The notes: generated by a model from the letters alone, not told the origin. Positions 27,148-36,303 are shown, numbered from the stretch's first letter. The stretch is 64,000 nt of DNA from Mesorhizobium qingshengii (GCF_027563465.1 NZ_JAPFQA010000009.1:62001-126000); one strand, 5' to 3'. Numbers and translations are program-made.

Positions 27148-28497
27148 ATGCCGATCGACATAGTGATGCCAGCGCTTTCGCCGACGATGGAGAAGGGTAA
27201 CCTGATCCAGTGGCTGAAGGCCGTCGGCGATCCGGTACGTTCCGGCGACGTACTCGCCGAAATAGAGACGGACAAGGCCACGATGGAGGTCGAGGCTGCG
27301 GCAGACGGCGTTCTGTCGCGAATTCTCGTCGCGGCGGGCACCCAGGATGTGCCGGTCAGCCAGATCATAGGTTCGATGACCACCGAGGATGACGCCCGCC
27401 CGGAGAGTCCGGATCCCCGTCAGGTGGAAATGCCAACCGCAGCTGCTTCAGCCCCTGTTCCAACACCGACGGTCGCCCGGCAAGCGCTGGCGGCCCCACC
27501 ACTGGCCGAGCCGTCGCCCATGGCCAATGGTAATGACGCCGGCCGTGTCTTTGCCTCCCCGATCGCACGCCGACTGATGTCAGAGGCCGGCCTCGATGCA
27601 GAGTCGATTACCGGCACGGGGCCGCATGGCCGGATTCTCGAACGGGACGTGGGTGCCGCTCTGGCCGCCCGCGAGGTCGACGCAAAAGCGAATCGAGAAG
27701 CAGCAGCCCAAACGCAGATGCCGGGTCTCCCGGCCACGGCGCCGGTGGCAGAGGCGACCGGCGACGACAGGATCAAGGCGTTGTTCGAGGCCGGCAGTTT
27801 CGTGGAGGTTCCCCACGATTCCATACGGCTGACGATTGCGCGTCGTTTGTCCGAATCCAAGCGGACGGTGCCGCATTTCTATCTGTCCGCCGATTGCATG
27901 ATCGATCCACTGTTGTCGCTGCGGCAGCAGTTCAACGAGGCGGCGCCTTCGGGGCGCGACGGCGAGCGCGCCTACCGCCTGTCGGTGAACGATTTCGTGG
28001 TGCGGGCGTTGGCGCTGGCGCTTCATCAGGTTCCCGATGCCAACGTGTCGTTCTCAGAAGCCGCGCTGCTGCAACATCGCCATGCCGACATAGGTGTCGC
28101 TGTCGCTATCGCGGGCGGCTTGATGACGCCGATCGTGCGGCGCGCGGAAACGAAGAGCCTCGCCACCATCTCGAATGAGATCAAGGAGCTTGCCGCCCGC
28201 GCCAAGGCCCGCAGGCTCAAGCCGGAAGAATATCAAGGCGGCACGGCGAGTGTTTCGAACCTGGGCATGTACGGGGTCAGGAACTTCGCCGCGATCGTCA
28301 ATCCGCCCCAGGCATCGATCCTGGCGGTGGGCGCCGGGGAGCAGCGCGTGGTCATTCGCGACGGCATGCCGGCGGTGGGCACGGTGATGACAGTGACGCT
28401 GTCAGTCGACCATCGCGCCATCGATGGGGCAACGGGCGCAGAGTTGCTCTCCGCGTTCAAGGTATTGATCGAACAACCGATGACCATGCTTGTATAG
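27148..28497 (+). CDS. 2-oxoacid dehydrogenase E2 acyltransferase
   Basis: Dihydrolipoamide acyltransferase of 449 residues. One lipoyl domain (1-80) with lipoylated Lys43 in ETDKATMEV, an Ala/Pro linker (about 80-130), an E3-binding domain (ASPIARRLMSEAGLD, GTGPHGRILERDV at about 135-170), a second linker, then the catalytic domain with active-site His422 in SVDHRAIDGATGA. The single lipoyl domain and this motif are as in pyruvate/acetoin-type E2. It comes 36 bases after the E1 gene and runs straight into the ABC permease gene, linking the complex to the imported compound. Confidence 0.9.
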   Translation: MPIDIVMPALSPTMEKGNLIQWLKAVGDPVRSGDVLAEIETDKATMEVEAAADGVLSRILVAAGTQDVPVSQIIGSMTTEDDARPESPDPRQVEMPTAAASAPVPTPTVARQALAAPPLAEPSPMANGNDAGRVFASPIARRLMSEAGLDAESITGTGPHGRILERDVGAALAAREVDAKANREAAAQTQMPGLPATAPVAEATGDDRIKALFEAGSFVEVPHDSIRLTIARRLSESKRTVPHFYLSADCMIDPLLSLRQQFNEAAPSGRDGERAYRLSVNDFVVRALALALHQVPDANVSFSEAALLQHRHADIGVAVAIAGGLMTPIVRRAETKSLATISNEIKELAARAKARRLKPEEYQGGTASVSNLGMYGVRNFAAIVNPPQASILAVGAGEQRVVIRDGMPAVGTVMTVTLSVDHRAIDGATGAELLSAFKVLIEQPMTMLV

Positions 28498-28537
28498 AGA
28501 CATGGCTAACGTTTCACACGTCAAGAGGCAGCGGCCA

Positions 28538-29575
28538 ATGACAGAGGTAGTCGCAATGGCATCAGTCAAGGACGGTTCTTCCACGGCCAGGGGGCCGGCG
28601 ACGTTTGCCCTGAAGAATGTCGGCCAGGAGACGCTGGTGGTGGCCACCACCGTCCTGATCTTCAGCCTGTGTGCGATTCTTGTTAGCGGGTTCTTCACAT
28701 TGGCGAACATTTCGACACTCGCGCGCAGTGTCTCCGTGCTCGGTATCCTTGGCGTTGGCATGACTGTTGTGGTCATCGGCCGTGGCCTCGACCTGTCGCA
28801 GGTCGCCGTGCTGGCGATTTGCGCGGCATGGTCGCTCAAATTGATAGGCCTCGGTTACGGCCTCGCGGCCGGGCTGGCCATGGGCCTTGGATTTGCGATC
28901 GCGGTCGGCGCTTTCAATGGTTTTGCCATTTCGATCATCGGCATTCCGGCACTGTTCACCACACTCGCTTCCGGAACCCTGGTCTACGGCATCGGCCGAT
29001 GGCTGATGTTGGATGGGATCATCACCTATGCCCCGGAAAACCAGCCGCTGCTCCTTGCACTCGGTCAAGGCGAACTCCTCGGCATTCCGATTCCGCTGGT
29101 GATCTTCGCGGCCGTCGCGCTTGTCGGCCATTTGGTACTGTCGCGCACCACAGCCGGACGCTTCGTCTACGCCTTCGGCGACAACGCGGAAGCGGCCCGG
29201 CTCACCGGCGTCTCGGTCCGCGTGCTGACCATCAGCCAGTATGCGTTTTCATCGGCGGTGGCATTCCTGGCAGGTCTGGTCACGGCAGGATCCGTCGCGT
29301 CGATCAACACTAACGTGTTCAGTTCGAGCCTGATCTTCGATGTCCTGCTGATCGTTGTTCTGGGCGGCGTCAGCCTGAGCGGCGGCCGTGGCTCGATTGC
29401 CAGCGTGCTGGCCGGAACGGCGCTGATCGGAACCTTGCTCAACGCGATGATCCTGCTGGACGTCCAGGGCGACGTCCAGAACATCGTCAAGAGCGTCGTG
29501 CTGCTTGGCGCGATCACGCTCGATCGCAAACTGCATCCCCGGGACGAGGAGACGGCCCGGCAAGGAGATCTTTAG
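28538..29575 (+). CDS. CUT2-type ABC permease, cassette A
   Basis: Inner-membrane permease of the ribose/xylose class (BPD_transp_2), 345 residues from the chosen start. About eight to ten membrane segments; diagnostic are VLGILGVGMTVVVIGRGLDL near residue 65 and VVLGGVSLSGGRGSIASVLA near 275. The open frame begins eight codons before the end of the E2 gene with a TTG, and ATGs occur at 28502, 28538 and 28556; I take 28538, which has AAGAGG nine bases upstream. The near contact with E2 supports one transcript for E1, E2 and the whole cassette. It pairs with the propeller-fused permease downstream as a heterodimer, by analogy with cassette B. Confidence 0.87.
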   Translation: MTEVVAMASVKDGSSTARGPATFALKNVGQETLVVATTVLIFSLCAILVSGFFTLANISTLARSVSVLGILGVGMTVVVIGRGLDLSQVAVLAICAAWSLKLIGLGYGLAAGLAMGLGFAIAVGAFNGFAISIIGIPALFTTLASGTLVYGIGRWLMLDGIITYAPENQPLLLALGQGELLGIPIPLVIFAAVALVGHLVLSRTTAGRFVYAFGDNAEAARLTGVSVRVLTISQYAFSSAVAFLAGLVTAGSVASINTNVFSSSLIFDVLLIVVLGGVSLSGGRGSIASVLAGTALIGTLLNAMILLDVQGDVQNIVKSVVLLGAITLDRKLHPRDEETARQGDL

Positions 29576-29635
29576 GGGAGGCGTCTTCCTCGACAAGATT
29601 GAAACAATCAAGGCGCGCTATCTCGGGAGGAGAAG

Positions 29636-30664
29636 ATGACGTTGATCAACCACTGCAGACGGCTGGTGAAGCCGATTGCGCTGACTCTGGGTGCCATGCT
29701 GTGCATCTCGACGCTGCCTGCCAGCGCGGCTGACGGCGGCGCTCAATTGAAGGAAATATACACCAAGTCGATCGAAGGGAAGACCATCGCATTCCTGCCG
29801 ATGACGTTGGGCGCACCGCTGATGGACACATGGGAATATGTGATCCGCACGGAAGCCGAACGCAGTAACATGAAGTATTCCGTCAAGGATCCAGCATGGA
29901 ACAGCACCGCGCTGGCGCAGGCTTTTGAAGGCGCCATTGCCGACAAGCCAGACGTCATCATCGTGCAGAACCCGAACGTCCAGCTGCTGGTCAAGCAGAT
30001 CAAGCAGGCGCAGGAAGCCGGCATCTACGTCATCCAGCTCAGCATGATGTCGAACACGTTGAGCGACGGCTATGTCGGCGGTGACTGGACCGAGCAGGCG
30101 GAAGTCACCGGCAAGGATATCGTCAAGGAGTGCGGCACGGGCAGTGGCAAGTCGGGCAAGGTCGTCATCCTGCAAGGCGAACTCACCTCGGCGCAAAACG
30201 TCTACATGACCAACGCCCTAATGAAGGAGTTTGCTAAGGACACCGCCATCCAGGTCGTCTCCAGCCAGGCGACCAATTGGGACGCTACCAAGGCCTATGA
30301 CATCACCACGGCGGTGCTGCAGCAGCATCCCGATGTCTGCGCCATCTTCGGCCCTTACGACATCATGACCATCGGCGGCGCGCAGGCCGTCAAGAAGGCC
30401 GGGCTGACCGGCAAGGTCCTCGTCTACTCGAATGGCGGCGGCTACAAGGAAGGCTGTGACGCAGTCCGGGCCGGCCTGATCGACAGGTACATGGACTGGG
30501 ATGCCTGGAACCAGGGTCGCGAGGTCATGGTCATGGCCAAGAACCTGTTGATGGCCGGTGAAAAGCCGGGCTCGCACAATGTCGCTTCGTTCTCCAGCTT
30601 CTTCTGGGTGACGAAGGACAATGTCGACCAGGCGCGCTGCACCGACATTCCCAAGAAGAGCTGA
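29636..30664 (+). CDS. Sugar-type ABC substrate-binding protein, cassette A
   Basis: Periplasmic binding protein of the Peripla_BP_4 class, 342 residues. Signal peptide at 1-31 (hydrophobic PIALTLGAMLCI, cleavage near PASAAD). The mature chain shows two lobes: IAFLPMTLGAPLMDTWEY, then VIIVQNPNVQLLVKQI and GIYVIQLSMM, and ICAIFGPYD-like VCAIFGPYDIMTIGGA. Two lone cysteines (C159-like in KECGTGSG and C in CAIFG) are also found in the cassette B homologue. Ribosome site GGGAGGAG. It fixes substrate choice for the transporter; the absence of the usual ribose-pocket motif leaves the cargo open. Confidence 0.87.
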   Translation: MTLINHCRRLVKPIALTLGAMLCISTLPASAADGGAQLKEIYTKSIEGKTIAFLPMTLGAPLMDTWEYVIRTEAERSNMKYSVKDPAWNSTALAQAFEGAIADKPDVIIVQNPNVQLLVKQIKQAQEAGIYVIQLSMMSNTLSDGYVGGDWTEQAEVTGKDIVKECGTGSGKSGKVVILQGELTSAQNVYMTNALMKEFAKDTAIQVVSSQATNWDATKAYDITTAVLQQHPDVCAIFGPYDIMTIGGAQAVKKAGLTGKVLVYSNGGGYKEGCDAVRAGLIDRYMDWDAWNQGREVMVMAKNLLMAGEKPGSHNVASFSSFFWVTKDNVDQARCTDIPKKS

Positions 30665-30683
30665 AGGCACACGATAAAACAGA

Positions 30684-30707
30684 GCGGGCGGCCGCGATGT
30701 CGCCCGC
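30684..30707 (+). promoter_or_regulatory. Intercistronic hairpin
   Basis: GCGGGCG (30684-30690) pairs with CGCCCGC (30701-30707) across 10 bases in the short gap between the binding-protein and fused-permease genes. There is no T run, so it is more likely to protect the upstream message (raising binding protein over permease) than to terminate. Cassette B has no such hairpin. Confidence 0.45.
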
Positions 30708-30731
30708 GAAGCCAACCTAGGGAGGGATCGG

Positions 30732-32864
30732 ATGGCCGACACCAGCTTCAGGGAGACACTGATCCGTCTTCGCTACAAATGGTCATTCCAGCAGTTCGTG
30801 GCCGAACTTCTGCAAAAACGATGGATGGAGCCCGTGGTGCCGTTCACCGCGGCCGTGCTGGTGATACTGGCCTTTGCATTCCTGATCCCCGGTTACCTGT
30901 CGGTCGGCAACATCGTTTCGACAGCGCGTCAGTTCGGCGAATTCGGCTTTGTCGCCATCGCCATCGCGGTTGTCATCATCTCAGGCGGCATCGATTTGTC
31001 CGTCGGCTCGATCTTTGCCATGGCCAATTTCATCGCGCTGATGATGTTCAACATGTACGAGCTGTCGGCGCCGCTTTCGATCGCCGTGACGCTTGGCGCC
31101 GGCGCCCTTATGGGCGCGGTCAACGGCATGTTGATCGGTTATATAGGCCTTGGTGCTTTCCTGACGACGCTCGTCACCATGCTGATCTTCCGCGCGATCT
31201 TGAACCTGCTCATTCTGCGTTATTCCATGGAAATGGCTATCTCGACGGGCGACAGCCGTTTCTGGGACTGGCTCGGCGGCGGCGACCTGCTCGGCGTGCC
31301 GGCCAACATCCTGGCGTTGGCGCTGGTGGCGATCGTCGGCCACATTTTCCTGAGCCGGGGCCGGCCTGGCTGGTACATTGCCGCCATCGGAGCCAATCGC
31401 AAGGCCGCCCGCCACGCGGGCATCCCGGTCGAACGGCACCTCTTCCTCACCTATGTCATCTCGGGCGTGCTCACTGCCCTTGGCGGTGTGTTCTATGCCG
31501 CACGCCTGAACAGCCCGAGTTCCGACACAGGCGTCGGCATGGAAGTGTTGGCGCTGACCGCCGTCGTGCTGGGCGGTGTCAACCTTTCCGGGGGCAAGGG
31601 CTCCATTGGCCAGTCGCTGATCGGCACCACCATCGTCCTGGTGCTCATCAACGGACTGGTTCGCTTCGGCTTGGTCGGCGGTGCCACGTCGGCATTCCTC
31701 GGGTTCATGATGCTGCTGGCCGTCGGCGTCGACGTCAAATGGTCGCGCAACCGCAACAAGGCGATCGAAAAGATCTATGTCGTGCCCAGCTACTTCAAGC
31801 TTGGCGCGCGGCACGACATCGCGCCCGACAGCGGTTCGGCCTACGCGCTGAACAACCGGCTGCGCGATGCCGAAGCCATCGGTCTTGGCAAGCTCGACGG
31901 TCCGGAGGACGTCATCTTCGACCGCGAAGGCAATCTCTATTGCGGGACACGCGAAGGATTCATCTGGCGCTTCAGCGGCAAGGACCTGGAGACGCAGGAG
32001 ATCTTTGCGCGGACCGGCGGCCGGCCGCTCGGCATGGCATTCGACCGCGACGACAACCTCATCATCTGCGTGGCGGGCATGGGGGTCTACGGCGTGCGTC
32101 CCGACCGGTCGGTCTACAAGCTCACCGACGAGACGACGCGCACCTTCGGCAAGGTGATCGACGATTCCCGCCTCGTGCTTGCCGACGATCTCGATATCGC
32201 GCCGGACGGCAAGATCTACTTCAGTGAGGCAACGCTGCGCTACACCGCCCAGACCTGGGCAACGGACGCGCTCGAGGGCCGCGGCAACGGGCGAATCATC
32301 GTCTTCGATCCGTCGACCGGCAAGACCAGGACGCTTTTGCGCGATCAGATCTTTCCCAATGGCGTCTGCGTCTCTCACGACGGGCAGTCGGTGCTTTTCG
32401 CTCTCACCTGGGCTTGCCGTATTGAACGCTACTGGATCGCCGGACCGAAGGCCGGCAAGCTGGAAACGCTGATCGCCGACCTGCCGGGCATGCCCGACAA
32501 CATCAACAGGGCATCCGACGGCAGCTATTGGCTGGCGCTGGTCGGTCTGCGGACGCCGGCCTACGACCTCGCCATGGAGGATCCGGGATTCCGCACTCGG
32601 ATGATCAAGCGCATTCCCAACGACGAATGGCTTTATCCCAACATCAACAATGGCTGCGTCGTGAAGTTCGATGAGAGCGGCAAGATCATCGAGACGCTCG
32701 GCGACATCGGCGGCAAGTCACACCCCTCCGTCACCTCGATGCGCGAGGAGCGCGGCTATCTCTATATCGGCGGCCTTTCCAATGACCGGATCGGGCGCGT
32801 CAAGCTTTCGGGTGTCGACGAGCAGTGGAACGGACCTGCAGCCTACTGGGGCGAGCGGACATGA
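30732..32864 (+). CDS. CUT2 permease fused to strictosidine-synthase/SMP-30-like propeller, cassette A
   Basis: A 710-residue two-domain protein. Residues 1-335 are a BPD_transp_2 sugar-type permease (VVIISGGIDLSVGSIFAM near 78, VVLGGVNLSGGKGS near 282). After a linker, residues about 375-700 form a six-bladed propeller like strictosidine synthase, APMAP and SMP-30/gluconolactonase: GKLDGPEDVIFDREGNLYCG, PLGMAFD, ADDLDIAPDGKIYFSEAT, FPNGVCVS, RIERYWIAGPKAGKLETL, GMPDNINRASDGSYWLAL. The three metal ligands expected from SMP-30 are kept: Glu392, Asn543, Asp589. Sugar-type permeases usually end in the cytoplasm, so the propeller probably sits at the inner exit. Hydrolysis of a lactone/ester or ligand sensing are both possible. 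No frameshift or stop separates the domains, and the same fusion exists in cassette B. Confidence 0.9.
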   Translation: MADTSFRETLIRLRYKWSFQQFVAELLQKRWMEPVVPFTAAVLVILAFAFLIPGYLSVGNIVSTARQFGEFGFVAIAIAVVIISGGIDLSVGSIFAMANFIALMMFNMYELSAPLSIAVTLGAGALMGAVNGMLIGYIGLGAFLTTLVTMLIFRAILNLLILRYSMEMAISTGDSRFWDWLGGGDLLGVPANILALALVAIVGHIFLSRGRPGWYIAAIGANRKAARHAGIPVERHLFLTYVISGVLTALGGVFYAARLNSPSSDTGVGMEVLALTAVVLGGVNLSGGKGSIGQSLIGTTIVLVLINGLVRFGLVGGATSAFLGFMMLLAVGVDVKWSRNRNKAIEKIYVVPSYFKLGARHDIAPDSGSAYALNNRLRDAEAIGLGKLDGPEDVIFDREGNLYCGTREGFIWRFSGKDLETQEIFARTGGRPLGMAFDRDDNLIICVAGMGVYGVRPDRSVYKLTDETTRTFGKVIDDSRLVLADDLDIAPDGKIYFSEATLRYTAQTWATDALEGRGNGRIIVFDPSTGKTRTLLRDQIFPNGVCVSHDGQSVLFALTWACRIERYWIAGPKAGKLETLIADLPGMPDNINRASDGSYWLALVGLRTPAYDLAMEDPGFRTRMIKRIPNDEWLYPNINNGCVVKFDESGKIIETLGDIGGKSHPSVTSMREERGYLYIGGLSNDRIGRVKLSGVDEQWNGPAAYWGERT

Positions 32865-32886
32865 GTGCGGCACAAGGGGCATCTCT

Positions 32887-33999
32887 ATGAGCAGCGTGGT
32901 CGTCGACATCCTGAAGGAATTGCTGTTCCGCAACCGCGACCGGCGCGCCAATCCGGTGCTTGACGGTCCGATGCGGCCGAACTCCGGTCTCGACGAGTGC
33001 CCGGTGCTTAGCAACGCCCTGCGGGAACCGGACGACATCGCGTTTGCCGCCGACGGCAGAGCCTATGTCACGGCCGGTCGCACGGTCTTTCGTTTCGAAA
33101 ATTCCGATTTCTCAAACCCGCTTGCCGTCGCCGAGTTTGACGGTCTTGCAACCGGTATCGCCTCGCATCCGAAGGGCGGCGTCGTGGTTTGCATTGCTGG
33201 GCAAGGCATTGCCTTCCTGGGTGGGCCCGACGAAGGCCGCATGCTCAGGATCGAGGGACAGCACGGGCTCCGATGCCCGACCGCGATCGTCGCCGGCGCG
33301 CAAGGCGATCTCTATGTCTGCGATGGTTCGCGGGACAATACCCCCGACCGCTGGGCCTTTGACCTGATGGAAAAGCGCCGTTCAGGCCGGGTGCTGCGCA
33401 TCGACGGCGATACCGGACAGGTAGAGGTGATCGCCGAGCAGCTCGCCTATCCGAACGGCATCTGCTTCAGTCTCGACGGACAAGCCCTGGTCGTCACGGA
33501 AGCCTGGACGCATGGCGTGTCAAGGTTGCCGCTTCGGGCGGGCGGCCGCGGCAGTGCTCAGGCAATGATGCAGAACCTGCCGGGTTATCCGGCGCGAATC
33601 GCTACCCATGGATCCGGCTACTGCCTGACCATGTTCGCGTTGCGCACGCAGCTGGTGGATTTCGTGCTGACGGAGGACGCTTACCGCCGCAAGATGATTG
33701 AGCGCATCGATCCGGCCTTCTGGATCGCGCCTGCGCTACGCTCGGAGGGCCACTATCTGGAGCCGGTGCAAGGCGGCGGCCTCAAGAAACACGGCAGCCT
33801 CAAGGCATGGGCGCCGCCGCGATCCTACGGACTGGTGGTCTTCCTCGACGACGAATTCGAGCCTGAAGCGAGCCTTCATAGCCGCGTCGGCGGCGCCCGT
33901 CACGGCATTACCGGGGTAGCCACCGAAGGCGGCTCGGTGTTCGTGACCTCGAAGGGCAACGGCAAGATCATCCAGGTGACAGCAGGTCCGAAGCAATGA
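32887..33999 (+). CDS. Free strictosidine-synthase/SMP-30-like propeller, cassette A
   Basis: A 370-residue soluble beta-propeller protein without signal peptide, so cytosolic. Propeller strands are recognisable (REPDDIAFAADGRAYVT, YPNGICFSLDGQALVVTEAW, GYPARIATHGSGYCLTMFAL). Relative to the fused copy the metal site is incomplete: Glu to Asp at PDDI, Asn190 kept, and Asp of P-D-N-I replaced by Ala236 (PARI). There is a long middle insertion (LRTQLVDFVLTEDAYRRKMI) that the fused form also has. The ATG with AAGGGG eight bases upstream is preferred. It starts 22 bases after the fused gene and overlaps the ATPase gene by ATGA. Probably a non-catalytic or differently acting partner of the fused propeller. 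Confidence 0.8.
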   Translation: MSSVVVDILKELLFRNRDRRANPVLDGPMRPNSGLDECPVLSNALREPDDIAFAADGRAYVTAGRTVFRFENSDFSNPLAVAEFDGLATGIASHPKGGVVVCIAGQGIAFLGGPDEGRMLRIEGQHGLRCPTAIVAGAQGDLYVCDGSRDNTPDRWAFDLMEKRRSGRVLRIDGDTGQVEVIAEQLAYPNGICFSLDGQALVVTEAWTHGVSRLPLRAGGRGSAQAMMQNLPGYPARIATHGSGYCLTMFALRTQLVDFVLTEDAYRRKMIERIDPAFWIAPALRSEGHYLEPVQGGGLKKHGSLKAWAPPRSYGLVVFLDDEFEPEASLHSRVGGARHGITGVATEGGSVFVTSKGNGKIIQVTAGPKQ

Positions 34000-35513
34000 C
34001 GACGGAAAGACATGAAGAACCGATGCTGCGCGTGGTCAAGGGCACCAAGGTCTACGGAGGCGCGCGGGCGATCACCGATGTCGATTTCGACATCGGGCGT
34101 GGTGAGATCCATGGCCTTGTCGGTGAAAACGGCGCAGGCAAATCGACGCTCTGCAAGGCGTTGGCCGGCGCGATCACGCTATCATCGGGTGAGATCCTGC
34201 TCGACGAACAGAGACAGGTCTTCGCCACTCCGGCCGACGCGCTCAAGGCTGGCATCGTCATGGTCTATCAGGAAACCAGCCTGATCCCGACCATGACCGT
34301 GGCGCAGAACATCATTCTGGGTCGCGAAAAGTACATGACCCGGCTGCGCGGCATGTATATCGCCGCCCAGCAGTTGCTCCAGTCGATGAATTTCCATGTC
34401 GACCCGACAGCAATGGTCTCGACCCTCGGCGCGGCGCAAAAGCAGATGGTAGAGATCGCGCGCGCCGTCCACCATCGCGCCCGGCTCATCATCTTCGATG
34501 AGCCAACCGCAACGCTGACGCCCGAAGAAAAGCTGCATTTCTTCGACCTCATCCATAGGCTCAAGGCCGAAGGCGTCGCTATCATCTTCATTTCACATGC
34601 CCTTGAAGAAGCGCTGGAACTGACGGACCGTGTCACCGTGCTGCGCGATGGCGAGTGTGTTCACACGGGACCGACGAAGGATCTCACCCGTGAAATCCTC
34701 GTGAGGCATATGGTCGGTCGCGACCTGTCGCAGACCTACTACGCGGATGCGCGCAAGCCCGACATCAAGCAGACGCGACGGAAGAAAGTCCTTTCGGTCC
34801 AGAACGTCATCATGGGCAAGATGGTCCGCAACATGTCGTTCTCGGTCTACGCCGGAGAGATTACCGGGATTTCGGGGCTGATCGGCTCAGGCCGCACCGA
34901 GATCGCCAAGGTCGTGGCCGGAGCGCTGAAGCGCAACTTCATCTATGGCGGCATGATCTACCTGAACGGCAAGCCGATACGATATCGCATACCCCGCCAG
35001 GCGATCGCCGACGGCATCGTCTATGTCACCGAGGACCGCAAGCTGAACGGCTTCTTCGAGACCATGCGGATCGACGAGAACATCTATGTCGGACGATTGG
35101 CGACACCGGAAGGGCGTTCAACATTGCTGTCGCGCCGCGAGCAGACCCGGGTCGGGACCGAGTGGGTTCAGCGCATGAAGATCCGCGCCATCAACAGCCG
35201 CGCCAAGATTGTCGAGTTGTCGGGCGGAAACCAGCAGAAAGTTGTGGTGGCGAAATCGCTCGTTCAAAATCCTAAGGTCGTCTTCTTCGACGAGCCTACC
35301 CGCGGCGTCGATGTCGGCGCCATCCAGGAGATCCACGACTTCATCCGCTCGCTCGCCGCGCAAGGCATCGCGGTCGTCGTCATCTCGTCCTATCTCCCCG
35401 AGATACTCAGCCTCTCCGACCGCATTCTCGTCGCAAGGCAGGGCCGCATCGTTGAGGAATTCTCAGCCGCCGAAGCGACCGAAGAAAAAATCATGTACGC
35501 CGCAATCCACTGA
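33996..35513 (+). CDS. CUT2-type double ABC ATPase, cassette A
   Basis: Two fused nucleotide-binding domains, 505 residues, RbsA/MglA/XylG class. NBD1: Walker A GENGAGKST near 45, Q-loop VMVYQETSL, signature in the divergent form LGAAQKQMVEIARAV, Walker B LIIFDEPTATLTPEE, H-loop FISHALEEAL. NBD2: divergent Walker A GLIGSGRTEIAK, EDRKLNGFF, signature LSGGNQQKVVVAKSL near 408, Walker B VVFFDEPTRGVDVGA. The degenerate NBD2 P-loop is normal for this class. It serves both permeases of cassette A. Overlaps the free propeller gene by four bases. Confidence 0.92.
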   Translation: MTTERHEEPMLRVVKGTKVYGGARAITDVDFDIGRGEIHGLVGENGAGKSTLCKALAGAITLSSGEILLDEQRQVFATPADALKAGIVMVYQETSLIPTMTVAQNIILGREKYMTRLRGMYIAAQQLLQSMNFHVDPTAMVSTLGAAQKQMVEIARAVHHRARLIIFDEPTATLTPEEKLHFFDLIHRLKAEGVAIIFISHALEEALELTDRVTVLRDGECVHTGPTKDLTREILVRHMVGRDLSQTYYADARKPDIKQTRRKKVLSVQNVIMGKMVRNMSFSVYAGEITGISGLIGSGRTEIAKVVAGALKRNFIYGGMIYLNGKPIRYRIPRQAIADGIVYVTEDRKLNGFFETMRIDENIYVGRLATPEGRSTLLSRREQTRVGTEWVQRMKIRAINSRAKIVELSGGNQQKVVVAKSLVQNPKVVFFDEPTRGVDVGAIQEIHDFIRSLAAQGIAVVVISSYLPEILSLSDRILVARQGRIVEEFSAAEATEEKIMYAAIH

Positions 35514-35523
35514 GGTCAAGGCC

Positions 35524-36303
35524 ATGTCGAAGATGCTGGAACAGCTTTTTTCCCTCTACGGCAAAGTTGCCCTGATCACCGGTGGGGGGCGTGGCATTGG
35601 CCAGGAAACGGCGCTGATGCTCAGTCAGGCCGGGGCAAAGGTAGCCGTTCTAGATCGTGACGAAAGCGCCGCGAAAGACGCGGTAGACGCGATTGTCTCG
35701 GCGGGTGGCGAAGCGGTCGTTCTGGTGGCGGATGTTTCCAAGCCCGAACAGATCAAGCAGGCGTTCGCCACCGCGCTCGACCGCTTCGGCCGGTTGGATA
35801 TCCTCGTCAACAACGCGGCTCTGGTGAGACGCATTCCAGCACTGGAGACCAGCATCGACGTCTGGCGCGAAGTGATGGACGTCAACCTGAATGCGGCCTT
35901 TTTCTGTTCATGCGCCGCGGCCGAGCCAATGACAGCGGCCGGCGGCGGCGCTATCGTCAACATCGCATCGATCATGGGCATCTCCGGAGGAGGCATCTAT
36001 CCGATCGCTTCCTATCATGCGAGCAAGGGCGGCCTTGTCAACCTGACGCGCGGCCTGGCTGTCGAATGGGCATCGCGGGGTATTCGCGTCAACGCTGTCG
36101 CGCCGACATGGGTCCGAACTGAGTTCACCAAGGCGCTGCTCGACGATCCGGAAATGTCGAAAACGCTGCTCGACCTGATGCCGCTTCGAAAATTCGCCGA
36201 TACAATCGATGTCGCCGCTGCGGTCTTGTATCTGGCTTCACCTGCCGCGAAGGTGGTTACCGGCCATGTGCTTGCGGTCGATGGCGGCTACCTGGCCCGC
36301 TAA
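35524..36303 (+). CDS. SDR family oxidoreductase, cassette A
   Basis: A 259-residue classical SDR. TGGGRGIG near residue 19, acidic Asp in VAVLDRDES (NAD preference), NNAA at about 96-99, Ser in VNIASIMGISGGG and YHASK near 167, DGGYLAR end. Members with this plan oxidise sugar acids, gluconate or cyclitols. It is the last gene of the E1-E2-transporter run, 10 bases after the ATPase gene, so it likely handles the imported compound or its hydrolysed form. The ATG just after the ATPase stop was chosen; the frame is open further up inside that gene. Confidence 0.88.
   Translation: MSKMLEQLFSLYGKVALITGGGRGIGQETALMLSQAGAKVAVLDRDESAAKDAVDAIVSAGGEAVVLVADVSKPEQIKQAFATALDRFGRLDILVNNAALVRRIPALETSIDVWREVMDVNLNAAFFCSCAAAEPMTAAGGGAIVNIASIMGISGGGIYPIASYHASKGGLVNLTRGLAVEWASRGIRVNAVAPTWVRTEFTKALLDDPEMSKTLLDLMPLRKFADTIDVAAAVLYLASPAAKVVTGHVLAVDGGYLAR

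Noticed and set aside
31940..32000. A frameshift or sequencing join creating the permease-propeller fusion
   Set aside because: The frame is continuous with coding-like third positions through the linker, and the same join at the same place occurs in the independent cassette B copy.
30981..32378. Long minus-strand frame opposite the permease-propeller fusion
   Set aside because: Antisense shadow with no motif; a similar one lies opposite the cassette B fusion, because both mirror conserved coding sequence.
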